Positions 1 to 8,296 of a stretch of DNA of 27,692 bases are shown one piece after another. The stretch lies in NCBI GenBank assembly GCA_045114175.1, contig JBGUJZ010000020.1, forward strand, positions 1 through 27,692, read 5' to 3'. This DNA comes from Cacconaster sp045114175 (lineage in GTDB: Bacteria > Bacteroidota > Bacteroidia > Bacteroidales > UBA932). The notes below the pieces were generated by a model that searched no databases, was not told the DNA's origin, and saw only the letters and a program-made list of their open reading frames with translations. Within the stretch, counting starts at the first letter, position 1. The number at the start of each line of letters is the position of its first letter. Both the position numbers and the translations under genes were made by a program.

Positions 1-10
1 GGCTGCTGCT

Positions 11-86
<76 letters not shown>

Positions 87-186
87 AAAAAATCTTTGTT
101 TTTCACAGGTTTGTCGGCTGCGGCTCGGAAAAACAAGCAAGCTTCTCTTTCGCTCGCCGTGCATGACAACTCCGCGATTGGGACTG

Positions 187-217
187 CAAATATACGGCGA
201 TTTTTTAAATCTCCAAA
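187..217 (-). promoter_or_regulatory. promoter of tRNA-Gly
   Basis: On the minus strand a TTTG -33 element (plus 214-217) is followed after 19 nt by TATATTTG (plus 187-194), an exact match to the Bacteroidota TAnnTTTG -7 box. Transcription would start near 180 and run into the tRNA at 86. The element sits just past the stop codon of the upstream outer-membrane protein gene, so the tRNA appears to have its own transcript. Confidence 0.7.
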
Positions 218-232
218 AAAATTAATGGGGAT

Positions 233-1249
233 TTATTTGAAACTAAACTGGAAGGCGAGGCTGAACTCTACGCAAGTGAAGTTGAAGCCGATGGTGCCAT
301 ATCTGTCAACAAGGCTACGCCCGCCGTCATCGTCAACCGTCGAGAACTTGTGGATGGCAGAGATTCCGATTCTTACTCCCGGAGTGGCGGAAAGCCAATC
401 CGATACCTTTACGGAGTAATTGAACAGAATCATGGGCATAAAATTGTTCGCAACAACATTGTAGTGTTTTGTTTGCTTGTTGAGATGTAGATAGCAAAAT
501 GCCAATCCGCCCTCCAGATAGTCATGCTGCTCGCTTCCGAAGTACCTGCGAGTTGATACGAGGGGTCCTGCCGAAAACATCCGGTCCGAAGGCGTAAAAG
601 CACATTGATGTTGGTCAAATAAGAGCCCTACGCTCCAAGCGTCAGTCACATTGTAGCGGGCATCCAGTCCCAAATGCCAGCCGTTCATGTTCAAATCCGC
701 ATTATTCCAGTAGAGGAGTCCGCTACCGGTAAAATAGCCGCCCAGTACAGCAACCGAGAAACGGGGAGAAAACCGGTTGTCCGCTATAGCCAAAATGGCG
801 GAAGATGCAGCCACCTTTTCTTGCTTGGGGGCCACGGCAGGAAGAATGTCGGCCTTGATGGACTCGAATTCCTGCGCGCCCTGAGCGGTTTCCATCAGGG
901 TCAGCTTCGGTTGGCTTCCGCTTCCCTTGACCGCAGCCTCACAGCGGACATAGCAGACAGCGCCTGCTGTCGGCGTAAAGGTTATCGAGACGCTTTTATC
1001 TTTCTTGGCAACCAGTTTTAGTTTGCTATCAGCGGGGACTTTCAATTCCGTCCGAGTCCCAACGACAGCCCGATAAATGGTGGCATCCCCCAGATAAACA
1101 TCAAAGATCAATTGATCTGCAAAAAAGGTGGAGATGCGGTAAAGACGCACGGTGGCAGAATCTCTTTCCGTCGCGGATTGCGCAGCTCCTGAAGGCTGGA
1201 TGGCAACCAACAGTATAGCGCAAAATAGGATCGGAAGGAATCGTTTCAT
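233..1249 (-). CDS. outer-membrane protein: DUF2846-like domain plus beta-barrel
   Basis: The 338-residue product has an N-terminal signal peptide (MKRFLPILFCAILLVA, likely cleaved near residues 22-24). Residues about 30-125 resemble the DUF2846 fold: ATVRLYR at the start, a central FDVYLGD strand, and a late CYVRCEA strand where the family has a YYVR-like segment. After a linker (about 126-155), residues 155-338 alternate polar and hydrophobic residues in strand-length blocks and end in FSLAFQFSFK, as expected of an outer-membrane beta-barrel with a C-terminal aromatic strand. The start lies 4 nt past the stop of the acyltransferase gene, so the two are probably co-transcribed. Exact function is unknown; the barrel is too small for a large-solute transporter. 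The domain reading is from sequence resemblance only. Confidence 0.7.
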   Translation of the reverse strand: MKRFLPILFCAILLVAIQPSGAAQSATERDSATVRLYRISTFFADQLIFDVYLGDATIYRAVVGTRTELKVPADSKLKLVAKKDKSVSITFTPTAGAVCYVRCEAAVKGSGSQPKLTLMETAQGAQEFESIKADILPAVAPKQEKVAASSAILAIADNRFSPRFSVAVLGGYFTGSGLLYWNNADLNMNGWHLGLDARYNVTDAWSVGLLFDQHQCAFTPSDRMFSAGPLVSTRRYFGSEQHDYLEGGLAFCYLHLNKQTKHYNVVANNFMPMILFNYSVKVSDWLSATPGVRIGISAIHKFSTVDDDGGRSLVDRYGTIGFNFTCVEFSLAFQFSFK

Positions 1250-1253
1250 GAAA

Positions 1254-2072
1254 CTAATCCTCCTGTTTTAGTTCGTAGACTTTATCGCGAACCCAGGCGG
1301 CCCACTCGATGTCCTTGCGGTCCGAGGTAAAGGTCTGCCAAGGGATAGGCTTGCCGAACACCATCTTGAAGTGGTTGCCGCGTTGTTTGAAGAGTTCACT
1401 GGCAAGGGTGAACATAGCCAGGTTGAACTTGATGTGCAGCTTGTTGAACCACCAGTCAATCCGGTAGAACCGCTTGGAGTTGTGGCCGGAGAACCAGACG
1501 GGGATGATGTCGCGCATGGCTTTGCGTGACTTGGCAATGAAGGTTTTGGTCCAGGGATAGTCCTGGATGATGCCATCAATCTTGCGGGAGCATCCGCCGG
1601 CCGGGAAGATCAGCAACTGCCGGGCACTTTCAAAGGCTTCGTCGAGCAGTCGGCCCAGTTCGCGGGCTTGTCCGCCGATTCTGTTGACCGGAACAAAGTA
1701 CTCCTGCTCTTGCTTGAAAATCATCATCAGGTCGTTGGCGGGGAGCACGATGTTGCCGTCATATTTCCGACCCAGGTAGGCCAGCGACTGGATGGCGTCG
1801 AGCATGCCGTAGGGATGGTTGAAGGCAAAAGTAAAGCGGCCGTCGGCGGGGATGTTTTCCGCACCGATCACTTCACACGTTACGCCGATATGTTTCAGGA
1901 AGCCTTCGGCAAATTCATAGCCGAGTTTATCTGAAGTAAAATATTCGTTGAAGTCGTCTTCGTGCAGCAGCTTTTTTGCAATCTTGACGATCGGCTTGGG
2001 CAGCTTCTTTCCGCCCACTGCACGCGCGATAATCTCTTCGGAATTAACCAGTGTGGATTCGTTCTTAAGCAT
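1254..2072 (-). CDS. PlsC/hemolysin-type lipid acyltransferase (GlsA/OlsF-like)
   Basis: The 272-residue protein belongs to the glycerolipid/aminolipid acyltransferase superfamily. The catalytic block NHPYGMLD (residues 85-92) has His86 and Asp92 separated by five residues, as in the OlsF and Bacteroides 'hemolysin' subgroup rather than the common HX4D. The second signature FPAGGCSRK (156-164), which binds the acceptor phosphate or carboxylate side in relatives, is followed by the typical PWTKTFI segment. In Bacteroides the O-acyltransferase of this type (GlsA) acts with GlsB to make glycine and serine-glycine lipids; that role is an inference here because no GlsB-like N-acyltransferase is next to it. 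There is no signal peptide, so it should act at the cytoplasmic face of the inner membrane. A TACCTTTG box lies just upstream, so it may be transcribed independently of the fimbrial genes. Confidence 0.82.
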   Translation of the reverse strand: MLKNESTLVNSEEIIARAVGGKKLPKPIVKIAKKLLHEDDFNEYFTSDKLGYEFAEGFLKHIGVTCEVIGAENIPADGRFTFAFNHPYGMLDAIQSLAYLGRKYDGNIVLPANDLMMIFKQEQEYFVPVNRIGGQARELGRLLDEAFESARQLLIFPAGGCSRKIDGIIQDYPWTKTFIAKSRKAMRDIIPVWFSGHNSKRFYRIDWWFNKLHIKFNLAMFTLASELFKQRGNHFKMVFGKPIPWQTFTSDRKDIEWAAWVRDKVYELKQED

Positions 2073-2094
2073 ATAGGAATTCAGTACGATTCCA

Positions 2095-2102
2095 CAAAGG
2101 TA
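2095..2102 (-). promoter_or_regulatory. candidate -7 box of the acyltransferase gene
   Basis: The minus strand reads TACCTTTG here, an exact TAnnTTTG match, 22 nt before the acyltransferase start codon. No good TTTG -33 element is seen at the right distance (only CTGG), so it may be weak. It lies in the 39-nt gap after the last fimbrial gene. Confidence 0.45.
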
Positions 2103-2111
2103 GAAAAAATA

Positions 2112-2915
2112 TCATTTCCAGGGGCGTACGGTGATAACGGAAGAGAGCCGGAGGGAGCCTCCGGTGACGGATAGCCAAATGATGTAATCGGGCATCTCTT
2201 CGTCGGCTGGCGTGTGTTCCTGCGCGAATAGCGCTTCGCCCAGCGGAAGTCGCAAAACTGCATCACCGGGATGAACTGGTTCCAGTTTCAATTCCAGAGA
2301 GGCATCTCCCTGACGGGGAATCCGTACTTGGAATCCCCGTCCGGAAAGATGATTCGCAGCTTGCGCCGTACATTCGAATTCACCCTCAAGTGGCTGCAAC
2401 GTGGCCATATCCAACCCACAGGAATGGCCTCGAATCTTCAGGATCCGTCCCCCGAAAGGGGGTCCCGTGATGCCGTCGTCCAGTAGTAGGAGGGTGGAAT
2501 ACTGTTTACGCGGATGCAAAGTGCACCAAACCGTTTCGCCGTTGGCATTCAGCGCTTCCCGACAGGCATATAGAGGCAATGCCTGTTCTCCGACAGGGAT
2601 TCGGCAATTGCTGCCCGAAACCTGCATCTCCGCACCGGCCAGCCACGCTGTCACCACCACATTCCCTTTCTTGACCGGGTACTCCAGCGTATCCCGCACT
2701 CTCTCCACGCCGAAGCTTTCTTCTACAATCATCCCCTCTTCGGCGTATCCGGTCAAAGTCAGTTTCCATTCGGTGTCAGGGTCGTCTTCCATCGGCTCCT
2801 CAAATGCTTCTGCAGGGATGACGCTGAGCAGGCAGGGGCAAACTTCCCGATCTTCCTTGACGGAGCAGGCCGACATCATCAGGCCGAAGGCCAGCAGCAA
2901 AAACGGTTTATTCAT
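2112..2915 (-). CDS. Mfa2/FimB-like fimbrial anchor lipoprotein
   Basis: The 267-residue product begins with a lipoprotein signal peptide ending in the lipobox MSAC (Cys17). The mature N-terminus CSVKEDREVCPCLLSV matches the hallmark of the Mfa2/FimB family, which caps and anchors type V fimbriae in the outer membrane: an acidic stretch near the lipidated Cys and a CPC motif starting the first strand. The rest is rich in beta-strands with a short C-terminal ITVRPWK segment. It is the last gene of the fimbrial operon, 20 nt after the fimbrillin gene. Family knowledge says the anchor terminates polymerisation and sets fimbrial length; which step it performs here is inferred from context. Confidence 0.85.
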   Translation of the reverse strand: MNKPFLLLAFGLMMSACSVKEDREVCPCLLSVIPAEAFEEPMEDDPDTEWKLTLTGYAEEGMIVEESFGVERVRDTLEYPVKKGNVVVTAWLAGAEMQVSGSNCRIPVGEQALPLYACREALNANGETVWCTLHPRKQYSTLLLLDDGITGPPFGGRILKIRGHSCGLDMATLQPLEGEFECTAQAANHLSGRGFQVRIPRQGDASLELKLEPVHPGDAVLRLPLGEALFAQEHTPADEEMPDYIIWLSVTGGSLRLSSVITVRPWK

Positions 2916-2935
2916 GGCTTGAAATTGATAATCTG

Positions 2936-3994
2936 TTAGATGGTTTCATTGATCACGCTGCCCTCACCCCAAGGAGTTACCTGTACCGTGAGATCCACCG
3001 CACCCTTCTGGACGGGCTGGTCGGGATCCGAAGAACCCAGGCCAATCAGCGTCACGTGTACATCGTAGCTCTTGTTGCGGACCAGGTTGGGGAGGGATAC
3101 CGGATAATAATAGGTCCCTCCGTCTACAGTCGCTTTCAGCACCAGTCGCGTGTAGCGGGGCGTGAAAGTGGTGGAGAAGCCGGTGTGATCGGTAGCGGTG
3201 GCATTCGGATAGGCATAGAAGCGCTGCGGGGTGTTGTAGGTGGTGCCATACGAGAAGCCGGTGTTTCCGGTCAGGGTGCGGAAAGTGAGCTGAGGCTGGT
3301 CGGCCGTATAGGTCGGCGGATTGACGATGTGGCTCTGGACCAGCGTAGATTCCGTGATACGACCCATCGGGTTATACCATCCCGTGGTGCCGGCACTACC
3401 GCTCAGGGAGTAGGAGCTGACCACGTTCTCCAGCATGGCATAATCCACGGTGACGGTGCCGTAAGCGGCCGGAAGCAGGCTTGTAACGGTCTTGAGCGTG
3501 ATACGGGTGACCAGACGGCTGATGGGAATCGTGAGTTCCTGGTTGTCGCCGGCGGTCACTTCAAAGGTCTGGCTGCCTGCCATGATGAAGTCCTCTGAAG
3601 GGTTGTTGTAAGAGGCCAGGTTGAGCATCATACCCGTGAGTGCCGACTCTGTCTTGATGGTGGAGAGGCTCGGTCCGTTGGCCACGACCCACGCTTTCAT
3701 ATTACCCACGCGGAGATCAAAGTAGAACTGTGTAGTCCCCTCGGTTACAGAAGAGTAGTGCTCCAGGTGGCCGCTGGTGTCAAAGATCAGCAACTGCATG
3801 TCATAGATGGAGGCCTCGTGATCGTAGTTGCCGGTGTCGGCGGCACGCGTGACGAGTTCGTGACCGTCAAGGACCGGCTTGATGATGACGGTTCCGGTTT
3901 CAGTTTCCGTGGAGAGTTGAGGAGCCTTGTTGCAGGCGCCGGTGAGGAGAACAGCCGTTGCGGCAGCCCATCCCAAAAGAAGTTTTTTCTTCAT
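2936..3994 (-). CDS. FimA/Mfa1-class fimbrillin (type V pilin)
   Basis: The 352-residue lipoprotein precursor has lipobox LTGAC (Cys21). An N-terminal strand (33-40) is followed by HELVTRAAD, with Arg50 where Porphyromonas pilins are cut by an arginine-specific protease to open the groove for donor-strand exchange. The pilin core follows: IYDMQLLIFD (63-72), the AWVVANG strand (101-107), the domain-joining ISRLVTRITL (158-167), and the late block LVRNKSYDVHVTLIGLGS (304-321) typical of Bacteroidales fimbrillins. It is probably the structural subunit of the fimbria encoded here. The start is 45 nt downstream of the OmpA-like gene's stop. Whether it is the major or a minor subunit is unknown, as only one fimbrillin is seen in the window. 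Confidence 0.87.
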   Translation of the reverse strand: MKKKLLLGWAAATAVLLTGACNKAPQLSTETETGTVIIKPVLDGHELVTRAADTGNYDHEASIYDMQLLIFDTSGHLEHYSSVTEGTTQFYFDLRVGNMKAWVVANGPSLSTIKTESALTGMMLNLASYNNPSEDFIMAGSQTFEVTAGDNQELTIPISRLVTRITLKTVTSLLPAAYGTVTVDYAMLENVVSSYSLSGSAGTTGWYNPMGRITESTLVQSHIVNPPTYTADQPQLTFRTLTGNTGFSYGTTYNTPQRFYAYPNATATDHTGFSTTFTPRYTRLVLKATVDGGTYYYPVSLPNLVRNKSYDVHVTLIGLGSSDPDQPVQKGAVDLTVQVTPWGEGSVINETI

Positions 3995-4039
3995 AGCTGA
4001 AAAAGTTTTTGTTGGTTGATAATGAATGAGATATAAGGG

Positions 4040-5881
4040 TTATTGAAACAGATTTCCAAGATGATATTTGCGGATGAGCGACGATATTTCGGGATCCAGG
4101 TTGCCGCGATGCAGGTAGGTGGGATTCTTCTCGCAGGCCAGCACATAATGTTGGATGGCGGCCCGCTCGTGCCCAAGCCGTGAATCGATGATGGCGAGCA
4201 TATACTCCACCTTGGGTGAGGGTTCGAGCTGCTCAAGAATGGCTTTTGCAGAGTGATTCTTGCCCAGCGAGCAGAAAGCGACCGCGGTGTTGTAGTCCCG
4301 GTATTGGCCGAGCCGTTCGGCCGCCAGCTGGTAGGCCCCGTCGCGGATGGCTTGCACCCCGGCCATATAATTGCTATCCACTACCGAAGTAAGCAGGGTA
4401 TCCTGCAGCATGCCGCGCCGGTGCAGGTGAAAATCGAACCGCACGGTCCGCAGTTGCGGATAGAGTTCGTTCCGCAGGTAGCGATAGAAAGGTTCGCGCT
4501 GCAGGGCCGCTTCTCTCCGGTCCGGATCCGCAATTTCCATCCGTTTGGCAAAGAGCCGCTTGTCGCGGGGCGTGAGGGTGGAATCCTCCGCCACAAGTTG
4601 TGCAAGCCGCGGCCAGTCCTCCGCGCAACTGCGCGAGATAAAGCGGGTTGAATCGGTTTGGCCGGTCAGTGCGCCGCGGAGATATTCGTTGACCCGGGCG
4701 CCTCTGGCACGGGAGAGCCGTTCATTGAGCGACCAGCTCCCTTCGGGCGATGCGGCCGCCGTAGTGACGATGGAATCCATCACGAAATCCTCTTCCGCCA
4801 GCAGACGGATGACGGTTTCCTGGATGCTGTCGAGCTCCGCGCCGTTTCCCTCCAGATCGCGCTTCAGCTCACTGCTTCCGCCCGGAAAGACCACCCGGCA
4901 GGAGGCACCGGTCTCCACGCGGCGCGATACAATTCGTGTCAGGTAACGCTCTTCGCTATCTACCAGCGTGCCGAGCGTGCTGACGTAGAAGGCGATGGAA
5001 TCTCCCTCCGGGATTTCGTAGCACTTGCGGTCGCCGTCGTAGATGCCGCCCGAAACTACCACGTAGAGTTTGCGTAGTCCCGGCCGCGCCAGAATCTCCT
5101 GGGAATAGTCGTAGGTAAAGAGCTCGGAGGTCCCGTTGAAGAGCGTGTCAATCCGCTCTCCGGCCTCGTTCAGCGGCATTTTGACATAGCGGGCAAAAAC
5201 CTTGTCGCGATTGGCTACGCGCCGGTCGTTGCGCTTCCGCCGACCTTTGTCGGTATAGTGCTCCCGCAGGTCATGGAAGGTCAGTCCATTGTCTTCATCG
5301 CCATAACGTTCCTCAAAGAGCGCGAGTTGGCCTTGCCGAACAAACTGTTCCGGATCGTGGATCAGGCTCCCCAGATAGCGCTCGTACTGCCGGTAACCGC
5401 GCAGTTGGCCCTTGCGAAAACTCTCGCCGGTCACCACCACTTCGTCGAGCGGAATCCGTTCGCCGGGCAGTAGCGCCACCGGCTGGAGCCGCATCTGCCA
5501 GCGGGTATCGGTCATCACGGCGGGCACGGTGATGCGAAAATCAATCACGATGTGCCCGTCCCGCTCCGCAACGTTCCGGAAGGTGGCGGATACCACGGCG
5601 GCATTGATCACGTCCGTGGCCACCATCTCGCCCGTCTCCTCATCGCGAATCGCCTTCATGATGAAGATATCCTTGCCTTCGGCATTCTTGACAATCAGGG
5701 TGTCACTGCCCTGCGAGGTGGTGTCGATGGCATACGGGGAGCGATCCGGCCGGGGGCTCACCGCCAGCGAAGCCTTCAGCCCGGCCTGCCGGACGTGTTG
5801 CAGTTTCTGCTGGGTGGAGCAGCCTTCCAGAGCGGCGAGCAGCAGCCCGCCCGCGAAAAGCAGGAGTAAAAGCCTTTTCAT
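4040..5881 (-). CDS. fimbrial-locus OmpA-like lipoprotein with TPR-like tail (DUF3868 type)
   Basis: The 613-residue product has a lipoprotein signal (LEGC, Cys21). Residues about 40-320 form an N-terminal region of the DUF3868 type found in Bacteroidales fimbrial loci, with beta-strand-rich segments and a lysine/arginine-rich stretch near 210-235. Residues about 327-405 are OmpA-like: a VFPGGSSEL strand, an ELDSI helix, and AAASPEGSWSLNERLSRAR, matching the SPEG...N..LS..RA signature of peptidoglycan-associated domains. The C-terminal part (505-590) has helical repeats of TPR character. It likely acts at the periplasmic side of the outer membrane in assembling or bracing the fimbria. It sits between the DUF3575 barrel gene (18 nt gap) and the fimbrillin gene (45 nt gap). 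The DUF number is from family recognition and was not checked. Confidence 0.8.
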   Translation of the reverse strand: MKRLLLLLFAGGLLLAALEGCSTQQKLQHVRQAGLKASLAVSPRPDRSPYAIDTTSQGSDTLIVKNAEGKDIFIMKAIRDEETGEMVATDVINAAVVSATFRNVAERDGHIVIDFRITVPAVMTDTRWQMRLQPVALLPGERIPLDEVVVTGESFRKGQLRGYRQYERYLGSLIHDPEQFVRQGQLALFEERYGDEDNGLTFHDLREHYTDKGRRKRNDRRVANRDKVFARYVKMPLNEAGERIDTLFNGTSELFTYDYSQEILARPGLRKLYVVVSGGIYDGDRKCYEIPEGDSIAFYVSTLGTLVDSEERYLTRIVSRRVETGASCRVVFPGGSSELKRDLEGNGAELDSIQETVIRLLAEEDFVMDSIVTTAAASPEGSWSLNERLSRARGARVNEYLRGALTGQTDSTRFISRSCAEDWPRLAQLVAEDSTLTPRDKRLFAKRMEIADPDRREAALQREPFYRYLRNELYPQLRTVRFDFHLHRRGMLQDTLLTSVVDSNYMAGVQAIRDGAYQLAAERLGQYRDYNTAVAFCSLGKNHSAKAILEQLEPSPKVEYMLAIIDSRLGHERAAIQHYVLACEKNPTYLHRGNLDPEISSLIRKYHLGNLFQ

Positions 5882-5899
5882 GGGGATTTATAGGTTGAA

Positions 5900-6454
5900 T
5901 CAGAAGATATAAACGATGGAAGCGCGCATGTCGTCGGGTTGCAGGAAGACCTTGTTGCCACTCGCCAGGATTCGTCCGCAGCGCGGGCAGGCGTAGGTCG
6001 TATAGGCGGTGGTTCCCGCCCAGGCACCCAGTCCGAAATCGAGGTTGAGGTGGCGGGAGAGCATCAGGGCATAGCCGACCGAAAGGCCGCTTCCCCAGGC
6101 ATCTCCCTCTTCGGATTTCTGGTTGCCGAAGAGGCCGCCCCGGTTGTATTCCCGGTATTGTCCCTTGAGGGAGAACCACCAGCCGGAGTAGGTGTGCCAG
6201 GGCCAGTACCGCATTCCCAGCGAGAAATTGCGCTGCCGGTTTTGGAGATAACCCTTCTCCTCGGAACCGTAGCTCCAGGGATTATAGACGGCTCCGGCCG
6301 CGAGCGAGAGGTGCCGGCCCAACGACACCGCCACTTCGCCGTTCAATGCGCCCAGATTCAGGTAGTCTACGGCATTGGTGGCCACGCTGACCTGCTGTGC
6401 GTGAAGCGCTCCGGCCCAGAGCAACAGCAGGCATCCAATGAGAATTTGTTTCAT
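5900..6454 (-). CDS. DUF3575 outer-membrane barrel protein of the fimbrial locus
   Basis: The start used is the ATG at 6454, giving 184 residues; the frame is also open to a TTG at 6460, but the ATG begins the natural signal peptide MKQILIGCLLLLWAGALHAQ. The mature part starts with VSVATNAVDYLNLGALNGEV and continues with strands such as LSLAAGAVYNPWSYG, LGMRYWPWHTYSGWWFSLKG and the terminal SIVYIF, the pattern of DUF3575 proteins that accompany fimbrillin genes in Bacteroides. It should be an eight-to-ten-strand outer-membrane barrel. A CPRC pair near the C-terminus (within YACPRCGRIL) is unusual and may form a loop disulfide or bind a metal. It lies 12 nt after the tip-like gene and 18 nt before the OmpA-like gene. 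Confidence 0.82.
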   Translation of the reverse strand: MKQILIGCLLLLWAGALHAQQVSVATNAVDYLNLGALNGEVAVSLGRHLSLAAGAVYNPWSYGSEEKGYLQNRQRNFSLGMRYWPWHTYSGWWFSLKGQYREYNRGGLFGNQKSEEGDAWGSGLSVGYALMLSRHLNLDFGLGAWAGTTAYTTYACPRCGRILASGNKVFLQPDDMRASIVYIF

Positions 6455-6466
6455 GAACAACAGCGT

Positions 6467-8272
6467 TTAAGGATTGACGACAATTACTTTCGATGCACTG
6501 AGGGCGAACTCGCGTTTGAGCGGGAAGTTGACCCGCTGTGTCCCGGCCATCCCGGCCACGAAGTGACAGTTCGGCAGGTCCGGCATGTGCCAGAGGACCA
6601 GATTGTCCGTCATCAGGTTCCAGTAGAACTCGTCATTGCAGTGCAGGGTATCGCCGCTGGCGAAACGGATAAAACAATCCAGCCGGACAGTGTCGCCTAC
6701 GTGGGCGTAAAGGGTGTCGGGCCCGGAGCAGCCGACTCCAATATGGTCGGACACGGCCGAACGAAGCGACTTGCTGCGCCTTAGGTAGTTAGCCGTGACG
6801 GAGACCACGCCGTTCTGGCTTCCGTAGAGTTTGACGGTATCCTGGCCCACGGCACTGCCGGCAAACCAGGCCGCCGAACTGCCGCTGACGCTCCACTGGG
6901 CATCCCGGGTTACATCACGGGTAGAACCGTCGTTCTCAAAGAACATTGTGGCAGTCAGCCGGGCTGTATCGCCCGCCCACATGACGGGCCGGGTGCTGTG
7001 CACGGTCAGGAGGGTGTCCCAGTTCATGATGGTGATATCGCAGTAGTCGCGTTTGGCGCCATCCCAACTCACAGCCCAAAGCCGACCGGTACGGGAGTGG
7101 CCGTTGATCGCGCCGCTGCTCACCCGACAGCCGCCGGCGCCGTCGTCTGTGAACGAGAGGCCCGCTTCCGCAAAGCCCTCGCCCGCAACAATCCGGTATC
7201 CGAAGGGAGTCGGCTCCCGCAGCAGGCTGCGGACGAGGGAGGCGTGTTGAAGAAGGGTGTCACGGTTTCGGTCAAATACGAGCACCCGGCTGTCCTCCAC
7301 GTCGCCCCGCGTCACCTTCCAAGAGGAGGCGACCACGGCGTTCGTGTCGGTGAGCGACAGTGTGAGTACGTAGGAGGTGTTTCGCCGGATGTCAAAGTTT
7401 TTGGTATTGTCTTCGCCCAGATAAATCCGGTAGCAGAGGTCATTGATGGTGATACCTTCAAACCGGTAACGGGCCAGCACTTCAAGATAGGTGCAGCAGT
7501 CGTCGGCCCCTTCGAGCTGATCAGGGGTCTTTTGCCACGGGTCGTTGTTCTCTTCGAGCAGATTGCCCTGCATGTTCTCGGGGACCAGCAGCCGCACCGT
7601 CTCGCCCTCCACCAGACCCTCCAGTTCTTCCTCTGTCAGGGCATCCCCGTCGCACAGTTCATCGGCCAGTGCGCGCGATTCCTCCTGCCAGGGAGTGACG
7701 CTTGCCGATACGTTGAAGATTTCTACGGAGCGGAGTTCCAACTCGCCGCGCATCTGGCTCAGATCCATTTGGAGCGAGTAGCGGGCCATGAGCCGGTTCA
7801 GTCCCAGGCACACGGAATAACCGTCTCCGGCGCTGCCGAAGGTAATGACGGTGTCACAGGCCATGGGAATGCCACCTTCGGCAATTGATTCGGGGTCGTC
7901 CATATAGACCCGGGTCTGCAGGGCCTGCGACAGGTGCACAGGGGTGTTTCGGCGGCCGTTATTGGCCAGGGCAAGAATCCGATAGCGCCGCCCTTCGATC
8001 AGGTTGTCAAAGTGGAGCGCATTGTAAGAGGTAAAGTATCCGGTGCTGTGCACCAGTCCGGATGCCTCGTCATAGATAAAGATGTTCAGGTTGGAGATGG
8101 CGGTCTCATCGGGATCGATGAAGCCGCGCGTGCTGCCCGCTTCACACGCTATATCGACCGCGATGTAGAGCGATGCGGAGATTTCTCCCTCTTCGGGGTT
8201 AACGGGGTTGTGGCAGGCGTTCGCCATCAGGGCGGCCAGCAGAATCAATGGGGTTGCGAAAAAGCGTTTCAT
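6467..8272 (-). CDS. fimbrial tip-like lipoprotein with C-terminal Ig-like repeats (DUF4906-like)
   Basis: The start chosen is the ATG at 8272 (601 residues) because it begins the lipoprotein signal MKRFFATPLILLAALMANAC (Cys20); the in-frame extension to 8305 adds eleven residues with no signal character and would cover the promoter box. Residues about 30-320 are fimbrillin-like: RGFIDPDETAISNLNIFIYD, then YRILALANNG, LNRLMARYSLQMDLS and RRNTSYVLTLSLTD. Residues about 430-500 form a Big_2-like Ig domain (GDTARLTATMFF, DVTRDAQWSVSG, VSVTANY), and a second, diverged copy covers about 520-590 (HVGDTVRLDCFIRFASGDTL, FYWNL). This matches the DUF4906-type tip or adhesin proteins of Bacteroidales fimbrial loci. 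It is the first gene of the operon. The adhesion role is inferred; no ligand can be named. Confidence 0.75.
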   Translation of the reverse strand: MKRFFATPLILLAALMANACHNPVNPEEGEISASLYIAVDIACEAGSTRGFIDPDETAISNLNIFIYDEASGLVHSTGYFTSYNALHFDNLIEGRRYRILALANNGRRNTPVHLSQALQTRVYMDDPESIAEGGIPMACDTVITFGSAGDGYSVCLGLNRLMARYSLQMDLSQMRGELELRSVEIFNVSASVTPWQEESRALADELCDGDALTEEELEGLVEGETVRLLVPENMQGNLLEENNDPWQKTPDQLEGADDCCTYLEVLARYRFEGITINDLCYRIYLGEDNTKNFDIRRNTSYVLTLSLTDTNAVVASSWKVTRGDVEDSRVLVFDRNRDTLLQHASLVRSLLREPTPFGYRIVAGEGFAEAGLSFTDDGAGGCRVSSGAINGHSRTGRLWAVSWDGAKRDYCDITIMNWDTLLTVHSTRPVMWAGDTARLTATMFFENDGSTRDVTRDAQWSVSGSSAAWFAGSAVGQDTVKLYGSQNGVVSVTANYLRRSKSLRSAVSDHIGVGCSGPDTLYAHVGDTVRLDCFIRFASGDTLHCNDEFYWNLMTDNLVLWHMPDLPNCHFVAGMAGTQRVNFPLKREFALSASKVIVVNP

Positions 8273-8288
8273 AGGCGTTGTTTTGCCG

Positions 8289-8296
8289 CAAAAGTA
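8289..8296 (-). promoter_or_regulatory. candidate -7 box of the fimbrial operon
   Basis: The minus strand reads TACTTTTG, an exact TAnnTTTG match, ending 16 nt before the tip gene start at 8272, so the leader would be only about ten bases. The -33 position has no TTTG (GTTAC is nearest), which suggests a weak or activator-dependent promoter. Confidence 0.45.
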
